NCBI GenBank assembly: GCA_035532215.1
Contig: DATKRK010000273.1
Location: 1-26,843 of the forward strand
Reading direction: 5' to 3'
Length of the DNA stretch: 26,843 nucleotides
Origin: JAICIG01 sp035532215
GTDB lineage: Bacteria; Planctomycetota; Planctomycetia; Pirellulales; JAICIG01
Shown here: positions 21,761-26,843 of the stretch, one piece after another
Numbering within the stretch: position 1 is the first letter of the stretch
Layout: each line of letters starts with the position of its first letter
The notes under the pieces: model-generated
Database searches by the model: none
What the model saw: only the letters and a program-made list of their open reading frames with translations
What the model was told of the DNA's origin: nothing
Position numbers and translations under genes: made by a program

Positions 21761-22246
21761 ATGTTAGGGCGCGTTTCGCCAACACGAAAACGTCTTTGCC
21801 TCGTGCGGCTCGCGGCGTGGCTGCTCTTGACGCTGGCGGCCTGCTTGACCGGAATGCGGTCGGCCGACGCGGCTTGCGGCGATTACGTGGTGATCGGGCA
21901 AAGAAACACCGGGCAAAGTCACGCCGCCCGCCAAGACGCCCAGCAGCATGCGGCGGCTGATTCGCGCTGGGCTTACCGCCCGGCGAACGAGTCATCCTCT
22001 TCGCTCGGCGACCATGGGGCAAATCAGCCGGGCTCGCAACCGTGTCAGGGCCCGAACTGCCGGCGGCAGGCGCCGTCGTCGCCGCAGCCGGCGCCGGCGA
22101 GCCGCGCCCTGACGGTCGATCAATGGGCCTACTGCCCCTGCGGCAAGGCGGCCGCGTGCGGCGCCTTCAGCCTCTCGCTCGCAGAGCCCGTCCTTTCCCT
22201 TGCCGCTGGCTTCCGTCAACTTCCCGAGCACCCGCCCAGGGGCTAA
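21761..22246 (+). CDS. Exported Cys-containing protein of unknown function
   Basis: 161 residues from ATG at 21761, downstream of a good sigma-70 promoter. A signal peptide (PTRKRLCLVRLAAWLLLTLA, cleavage near SADA-AC) precedes CGDYVVIGQRNTG. A Ser/Gln/His/Pro-rich low-complexity middle contains QPCQGPNCRRQ, and the C-terminal part has YCPCGKAAACGAF. Proteins of this make-up (CGDYVxIG, then C-x-GPxC) recur in planctomycetes as short exported proteins of unknown function. Several mature Cys residues may form disulfides or bind metal. No domain is recognised. It is 219 bp before the multihaem cytochrome gene on the same strand. Confidence 0.65.
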   Translation: MLGRVSPTRKRLCLVRLAAWLLLTLAACLTGMRSADAACGDYVVIGQRNTGQSHAARQDAQQHAAADSRWAYRPANESSSSLGDHGANQPGSQPCQGPNCRRQAPSSPQPAPASRALTVDQWAYCPCGKAAACGAFSLSLAEPVLSLAAGFRQLPEHPPRG

Positions 22247-22465
22247 TGCCGCTTGCTTGTGCCGTAGGCGTCGCGAGGCGCGACCGAATCCGTAGCGATC
22301 TCGGGCGCCATCGTCGCGCAGCCTTGCCGTAAGGCGGCCGACGCGCGTTCGCAGTCACGCGAATGCGATCCCCGCGCCACTTCGGCTGGCGGCGAAGCTG
22401 TTGGCCGCCTACAGGTCTGTGCGGAAAGCTCCGGGAACGATCGAAAAGCTAGCAAGGATTGTGGG

Positions 22466-25345
22466 ATGTCTGCTCCGTCAACCTCTCGTCCGGCTGCGCC
22501 CTCGACGCCGAAAAAATACGTCCGCGCAGTCGGGCCGCGGCTGCGAACGCTGCTGCTGTTCGTGTTTGCGCTCGTCGCGCTCCTGGGCGCCAATTCGGCG
22601 TACCTGGCCGGCATTACGGCGCTGGAATGGGCCAAGGGCGGAACCTACCAGAACTATTTCTATCAATACATGTTTCTGGCCCATCTGGCGCTCGGTCTTT
22701 TGCTGATCGTGCCGTTCATCGTGTTCGGGGTGATCCACCTGCTGAATTCGCGAAATCGCCGCAACCGCCGCGCGGTGCGCGTCGGCTATGTGTTGTTCGC
22801 CGTTTCGATCCTGGTGCTGGTCTCCGGCTTGCTGCTGATGCGCGTCTCGGGGCTGTTCGACTTGAAGCAGCCGCTGGCGCGCACGACCGTTTATTGGCTG
22901 CACATCGGCAGCCCGCTGGCAGCCGCTTGGCTGTACTGGCTGCACCGCCTGGCCGGGCCGCGAATCAAGTGGCGGCTGGGCTTGAGCTACACGGCCGCCG
23001 TCGGCGCGGTCGTGCTGGGCATGGCGCTGCTGCACTCGCAAGATCCGCGGAAGTGGAACGTCGCCGGCCCGCAGGAAGGCGAGCAGTACTTCTTGCCCTC
23101 CTTGGCCCGCACTGCGACCGGAAACTTCATTCCGGAAAAAACGCTGATGATGGACGATTACTGCCTGAAGTGCCATCAAGACGCTTACAACGACTGGTTT
23201 CACAGCGCGCATCACTTCAGCTCCTTCAACAATCCGCCTTACCTGGCCAGCGTCAGCAAGACGCGCGAGGTGGCGCTCAAACGCGACGGCCAAGTAAACG
23301 CCTCGCGCTGGTGCGCCGGCTGCCACGACCCTGTGCCGTTTTTCAGCGGCAAGTTCGACGACCCGGATTTCGACATGGTCAAGCACCCCACTTCGCAGGC
23401 CGGCATCACCTGCACCGTGTGCCACGCGATCACCCACGTCAACAGCACGCGCGGCAATGCCGACTATACGATCGAAGAGCCGATCCACTATCCGTTCGCG
23501 CAGAGCGAAAACAAGCTGCTGCAATTCATCAACCAGCAACTGGTGAAGGCCAAGCCGTCGCTGCACAAGAAGACCTTCTTGAAGCCCGCTCACAAGACGG
23601 CCGAATTCTGCTCGACCTGCCACAAGGTCCATTTGCCTTACGCCTTGAACCACTATCGCGAATTCCTGCCCGGGCAGAACCATTACGATCCTTACTTGCT
23701 CAGCGGCGTCTCGGGCCACGGCGCCCGCAGCTTCTATTACCCTGACGTCGCCAAAAAGAACTGCGCCGAGTGCCACATGCCGCTGGCGGGCTCGAACGAT
23801 TTCGGCGCCAAGTTGTTCGCCGGCGCGAAGGAACTCAGCATCCACAGCCATCTGTTCCCGGCGGCGAACACCGGCCTGGCCTGGCTGAAGGATTGTCCGG
23901 AAGTCATTCAAGCCGAGCAGGAATTTCTGGCCGGCTCGATGCGCGTCGATATCTTCGGCCTGCGCGAAGGGGGCGGCATCGACGGCGAATTGATCGGCCC
24001 CTTGCGGCCGGAAGTCCCCGAGTTGGAGCCCGGCAAGAAATACCTGCTCGAAACGGTGCTGCGGACGATGAAGCTCGGCCACCTGTTCACGCAAGGCACG
24101 GTCGACTCGAACGAAGTTTGGGTCGACGTGACGGTGACCAGCGGCGGCCAGGTGATCGGCCGCAGCGGGGGCATGAGCGACGATCGCGAGGTCGATCCCT
24201 GGTCGCACTTCGTCAACGTGTTCATGCTCGACAAGGATGGCAACCGGATCGACCGCCGCAATCCGGAAGACATTTTCGTGCCGCTTTACAACCACCAGAT
24301 TCCGCCCGGCGCCGGGCAGGTGGCTCACTACGGCCTGGAACTGCCCGAGGAACTTTCGGCGCCGGTGACGGTCGAAGTCAAGTTGCAATATCGCAAGTTC
24401 GACAAAACCTACATGGACTTCGTCGCCAAGACGACCGAAAAGCTCGGCGCCCCGCTGCGCGGGCGGAAAGACGGCGAGGCGTACAAAAACGAGCTGCCGA
24501 TCACGACCTTGGCCGAAGACCGGATCACATTCCCCGTCGCGGGCGTCGACGAGCGGCCGGAAAACGCCGACTCGCCGATCGACGTCTGGCAGCGTTGGAA
24601 CGATTATGGCATCGGCTTGTTGCTCGAAGGCCAGGCCGGCGCCAAGGGCGAACTGCGGCAGGCGGCCGACGCCTTCCTACACGTCGAAGCGCTGGGCCGT
24701 TTCGATGGGCCGCTCAATTTGGCCCGCGTCTATTATGCCGAAGGCCGGCTCGACGAAGCCGTCGAGGCGATCCGCCGCGCGGCCGTGTACGCCGACCCGC
24801 CGGCGCCTGCCTGGACGCTCGGCTGGCTCAGCGGGCTGGTGAATCGCCAGCAGGGCCATCTGGCCGAGGCGGAAGAGAATTTCCGCAGCGTGCTCGAAGA
24901 CCGCACGCAGGCCATGATCGACCGCCACTTCGACTTCAGCCTCGATTACGAAGTCATCAACCTGCACGGCCAAACGCTGTTCGACCTGGCCAAGCAGGCC
25001 CGCGGCGAACCGCGAAAAAGCGAGCGCGAAGCGTATCTGCGGCGCGCGGTCGAGCAGTTCGAGAAGACGCTCAAGATCGATGCTGAGAATGTCACGGCGC
25101 ATTACAATCTGCAATTGCTCTACGCGCAGCTCGGCGACGGAGCAAAGGCGGCCGAACATCGCGAGCTGCACGCCCGCTACAAGCCCGACGACAACGCCCA
25201 CGACCGCGCGGTCGCTCTGGCCCGGCGGCGTTATCCTGCGGCCAACCACGCGGCCGAGGCGATCGTGATCTACTCGCTGCACCGCGACGGGGCGCCCGGG
25301 CTGCCGGAACAAGCTGCGGAACAGCGTGCAGGCGCGGGACATTGA
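22466..25345 (+). CDS. Membrane multihaem cytochrome c / TPR fusion protein
   Basis: 959 residues from ATG at 22466 (AAGGA upstream). Five predicted membrane helices lie at about 27-49, 70-92, 105-127, 141-160 and 172-190. Histidines H73, H91, H146 and H160 lie in or next to helices 2 and 4; H146 and H160 are 14 apart, as in b-type haem proteins. Then come five CxxCH haem c sites: C233 (CLKCH), C283 (CAGCH), C316 (CTVCH), C382 (CSTCH), C433 (CAECH). Extra His residues (SAHHFSS, HSHLF) may be distal ligands. Residues ~460-700 are beta-rich. From ~720 to 930 there are TPR-like helices (GPLNLARVYYAEGRLDEAVE, ENVTAHYNLQLLYAQLGDGA). It probably passes electrons between the membrane and the periplasm; donor and acceptor are unknown. 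The FG-GAP gene follows. Confidence 0.92.
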   Translation: MSAPSTSRPAAPSTPKKYVRAVGPRLRTLLLFVFALVALLGANSAYLAGITALEWAKGGTYQNYFYQYMFLAHLALGLLLIVPFIVFGVIHLLNSRNRRNRRAVRVGYVLFAVSILVLVSGLLLMRVSGLFDLKQPLARTTVYWLHIGSPLAAAWLYWLHRLAGPRIKWRLGLSYTAAVGAVVLGMALLHSQDPRKWNVAGPQEGEQYFLPSLARTATGNFIPEKTLMMDDYCLKCHQDAYNDWFHSAHHFSSFNNPPYLASVSKTREVALKRDGQVNASRWCAGCHDPVPFFSGKFDDPDFDMVKHPTSQAGITCTVCHAITHVNSTRGNADYTIEEPIHYPFAQSENKLLQFINQQLVKAKPSLHKKTFLKPAHKTAEFCSTCHKVHLPYALNHYREFLPGQNHYDPYLLSGVSGHGARSFYYPDVAKKNCAECHMPLAGSNDFGAKLFAGAKELSIHSHLFPAANTGLAWLKDCPEVIQAEQEFLAGSMRVDIFGLREGGGIDGELIGPLRPEVPELEPGKKYLLETVLRTMKLGHLFTQGTVDSNEVWVDVTVTSGGQVIGRSGGMSDDREVDPWSHFVNVFMLDKDGNRIDRRNPEDIFVPLYNHQIPPGAGQVAHYGLELPEELSAPVTVEVKLQYRKFDKTYMDFVAKTTEKLGAPLRGRKDGEAYKNELPITTLAEDRITFPVAGVDERPENADSPIDVWQRWNDYGIGLLLEGQAGAKGELRQAADAFLHVEALGRFDGPLNLARVYYAEGRLDEAVEAIRRAAVYADPPAPAWTLGWLSGLVNRQQGHLAEAEENFRSVLEDRTQAMIDRHFDFSLDYEVINLHGQTLFDLAKQARGEPRKSEREAYLRRAVEQFEKTLKIDAENVTAHYNLQLLYAQLGDGAKAAEHRELHARYKPDDNAHDRAVALARRRYPAANHAAEAIVIYSLHRDGAPGLPEQAAEQRAGAGH

Positions 25346-25415
25346 AAAACGAAATCGTGTTTTATCGGGAACAACCGAGAGATTGATTCCTGGGCGCCGC
25401 CTTGGAATCAGAAGA

Positions 25416-25515
25416 GAATCACGAAAACGCGAAAGGGATTGGCGTCTTGCGCTGGCGAGAATCACAAATGGGGAATTCTATTTCGCGTTTTCGCACTTTC
25501 GCGTTTTCGCGATTC
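25416..25515. repeat. 100-bp inverted-repeat element
   Basis: GAATCACGAAAACGCGAAAG at 25416-25435 and CTTTCGCGTTTTCGCGATTC at 25496-25515 are inverted copies with one mismatch. The right arm also has a partial direct repeat of TTTCGCGTTTTCGC (starting 25481 and 25497). It fills most of the gap between the cytochrome gene and the FG-GAP gene. It has no coding capacity; no clear target duplication flanks it. It could be a MITE, a repetitive palindrome or a strong hairpin that lowers read-through between the two genes. Confidence 0.75.
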
Positions 25516-25562
25516 ATTGAATGCAGCCGAGGAATTGAAAGCAGGCTAACAGGAGAAAAGGC

Positions 25563-26843
25563 TTGACCGACGAACAACTGCCGCTCGACGCCGACGACGA
25601 GATCGAACTCGACGACGCCGTGATCGGCAAGGCCCTGCGAGGGTCGCTGCTGGCGTTCGTGCTGTTGGCCGCCGTGGGCGGCGCTGCGGCGTATTGGTGG
25701 CTGCGGCCGCGCGAGTTCAAGGCGGCCGAAGCCAAGCCGGCCGTGCTGCCCGAGCGCCGCGCTCGCGCGGCGGTCGAATTGCCGAAGCTGACATTCACCG
25801 ACGTTACGCGCGCCAGCGGCTTGGCGTTCGTCCGCGAAAACGGCGCCTACGGCGACAAGCTGCTGCCCGAGACGATGGGCGGCGGTTGCGCGTTTTTCGA
25901 CTTCGACAACGACGGCGATCAGGATCTGCTGCTGGTGAATTCCGACTACTGGCCGGGGCATGAGCCGGCCGACGCGCCCAGGCCCGCCTCGGCGATTTAC
26001 CGCAACGACGGGCAAGGCCATTTCGAGGACGTGACGATGGTCTGCGGCCTGGGCGTACACTGCTACGGCATGGGCGCCGCCGTCGGCGACTTCGACAACG
26101 ACGGCTGGGTCGACGTGTTCATTTCGGCCGTCGGGAAGAACCGCTTGTTCAAAAACCGCGAAGGGCATTTTACCGAGGTCACCGACGCCGCTGGCGTCGG
26201 CGGCGCGGCCGATGCCTGGAGCACGAGCTGCGGCTGGTTCGACTACGACAACGACGGCGATCTCGATTTGTTCGTCGAGAACTATCTGCGTTGGAGCCGC
26301 GAAATCGATCTCAGCTTGCACTGCACGCTCAAGGGCGAAGGCCGGGCTTATTGCCGGCCCGACGCCTTCCAGGGCACGTTTCCCTATCTCTATCGCAACG
26401 ACGGCGCCGGCAAGTTCGCCGACGTTTCGGAAGCCGCCGGCGTGCAAATTCGCAACCCCGACACGGGCGTGCCGCTGGCCAAGTCGCTGGGGCTGGCGCT
26501 GGTCGATCTCGACGCCGACGGCTGGATGGACGTCGTCGTGGCCAACGACACGGTGCAAAACCTGCTGTTTCATAACCGCGGCGACGGCCGCTTCGACGAG
26601 ATCGGCACGCTCTCGGGCGTGGCCTTCGACCCCGAAGGCCGGGCCCGCGGCGCGATGGGCATCGACGCCGCGCGGTTCCGCAACGACGAAACGCTCGGGC
26701 TGGCCATCGGCAATTTTTCCAACGAGATGACCGCCATGTACGTCTCGCAGGGAGTGCCAATGCAGTTCGCCGACGACGCCGTGGCCACCGGCATCGGCCC
26801 GCCCTCGCGGCTGATGCTCAAGTTCGGCGTGTTCTTCTTCGAC
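25563..26843 (+). CDS. Membrane-anchored FG-GAP / ASPIC-UnbV (CRTAC1-like) protein, partial
   Basis: 427 residues run to the window edge with no stop. TTG at 25563 is the start: AGGAG lies at 25551-25555 and no ATG is available before the conserved part. An acidic N-terminus (DADDEIELDDA) precedes one membrane helix (about 26-45), so it is anchored with a large outer part. Then come FG-GAP/VCBS repeats, each with an EF-hand-like calcium loop: FDFDNDGDQDLLLV, GDFDNDGWVDVFIS, FDYDNDGDLDLFVEN and VDLDADGWMDVVVAND. FTDVTRASGL and FTEVTDAAGV are the linkers typical of CRTAC1 proteins. An ASPIC/UnbV domain is expected at the missing C-terminus. Beta-propeller proteins of this group bind ligands or partners outside the cell; a complex with the preceding cytochrome is likely but inferred. 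Confidence 0.92.
   Translation, partial: MTDEQLPLDADDEIELDDAVIGKALRGSLLAFVLLAAVGGAAAYWWLRPREFKAAEAKPAVLPERRARAAVELPKLTFTDVTRASGLAFVRENGAYGDKLLPETMGGGCAFFDFDNDGDQDLLLVNSDYWPGHEPADAPRPASAIYRNDGQGHFEDVTMVCGLGVHCYGMGAAVGDFDNDGWVDVFISAVGKNRLFKNREGHFTEVTDAAGVGGAADAWSTSCGWFDYDNDGDLDLFVENYLRWSREIDLSLHCTLKGEGRAYCRPDAFQGTFPYLYRNDGAGKFADVSEAAGVQIRNPDTGVPLAKSLGLALVDLDADGWMDVVVANDTVQNLLFHNRGDGRFDEIGTLSGVAFDPEGRARGAMGIDAARFRNDETLGLAIGNFSNEMTAMYVSQGVPMQFADDAVATGIGPPSRLMLKFGVFFFD

Noticed and set aside
22478..24388. 636-codon open frame on the minus strand
   Set aside because: It is antisense to the multihaem cytochrome gene, has no recognisable domain and is rich in Arg/Ala/Val as expected for the complement of GC-rich coding DNA.
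25419..26573. 384-codon open frame on the minus strand
   Set aside because: It is antisense to the FG-GAP gene; the FG-GAP reading frame has clear calcium-loop repeats.
1..26843. CRISPR arrays, tRNA and rRNA genes, phage genes
   Set aside because: No regularly spaced repeats, tRNA-like cloverleaf sequences, rRNA segments or phage structural genes were seen on reading.

Overview
The window looks like chromosomal DNA of a planctomycete, most likely from the Pirellulales side of the phylum. Supporting signs are high GC, PEP-CTERM proteins, a secreted protein with two DUF1080 domains, a DUF1571 lipoprotein, a dksA-like/lspA pair, many secreted proteins of unknown family, and a multihaem cytochrome/TPR gene followed by an ASPIC/UnbV (CRTAC1-like) FG-GAP gene. 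The lineage is inferred from gene content; no rRNA or tRNA gene is visible.

Left edge (1-2940): the tail of an IS630-type transposase runs into the C-terminal remnant of a PEP-CTERM protein. Directly after it sits a 104-bp MITE-like element with 18-bp perfect terminal inverted repeats and a 10-bp target duplication. Then come an unassigned conserved protein (minus), a small exported thioredoxin-like protein (plus) and a two-CBS-domain protein (minus).

Signalling and metabolism (3175-11170): a REC-GGDEF diguanylate cyclase, the double-DUF1080 protein, a shortened GH2-like protein just downstream of threonine synthase, then a divergently transcribed dksA-like/lspA pair with a very good sigma-70 promoter. 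An Rrf2-type regulator and a HisN-type phosphatase follow.

Middle (11250-16970): DUF2752 and DUF1805 proteins, an intact PEP-CTERM protein with an operator-like dyad upstream, a relic of an isoprenylcysteine methyltransferase-like gene, and an AAA+ (CbxX/SpoVK) ATPase with a probable TerB-like N-terminus and a C-terminal zinc ribbon. Divergent from it is a large exported protein with an almost ideal sigma-54 promoter and a terminator.

Right part (17240-26843): an ECF sigma factor with a tiny coupled anti-sigma-like ORF, a DUF1571 lipoprotein, an alkaline-phosphatase-superfamily protein with a non-standard metal site, an internally deleted IS4-family transposase, a small ExbB-like membrane protein and a Cys-rich exported protein. 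The window ends with the most notable locus: a 959-aa protein joining a cytochrome-b-like membrane domain, five CxxCH haem sites, a beta-rich region and TPRs, followed by a membrane-anchored FG-GAP protein that runs off the edge. These two probably form one envelope redox/scaffold unit of unknown substrate.
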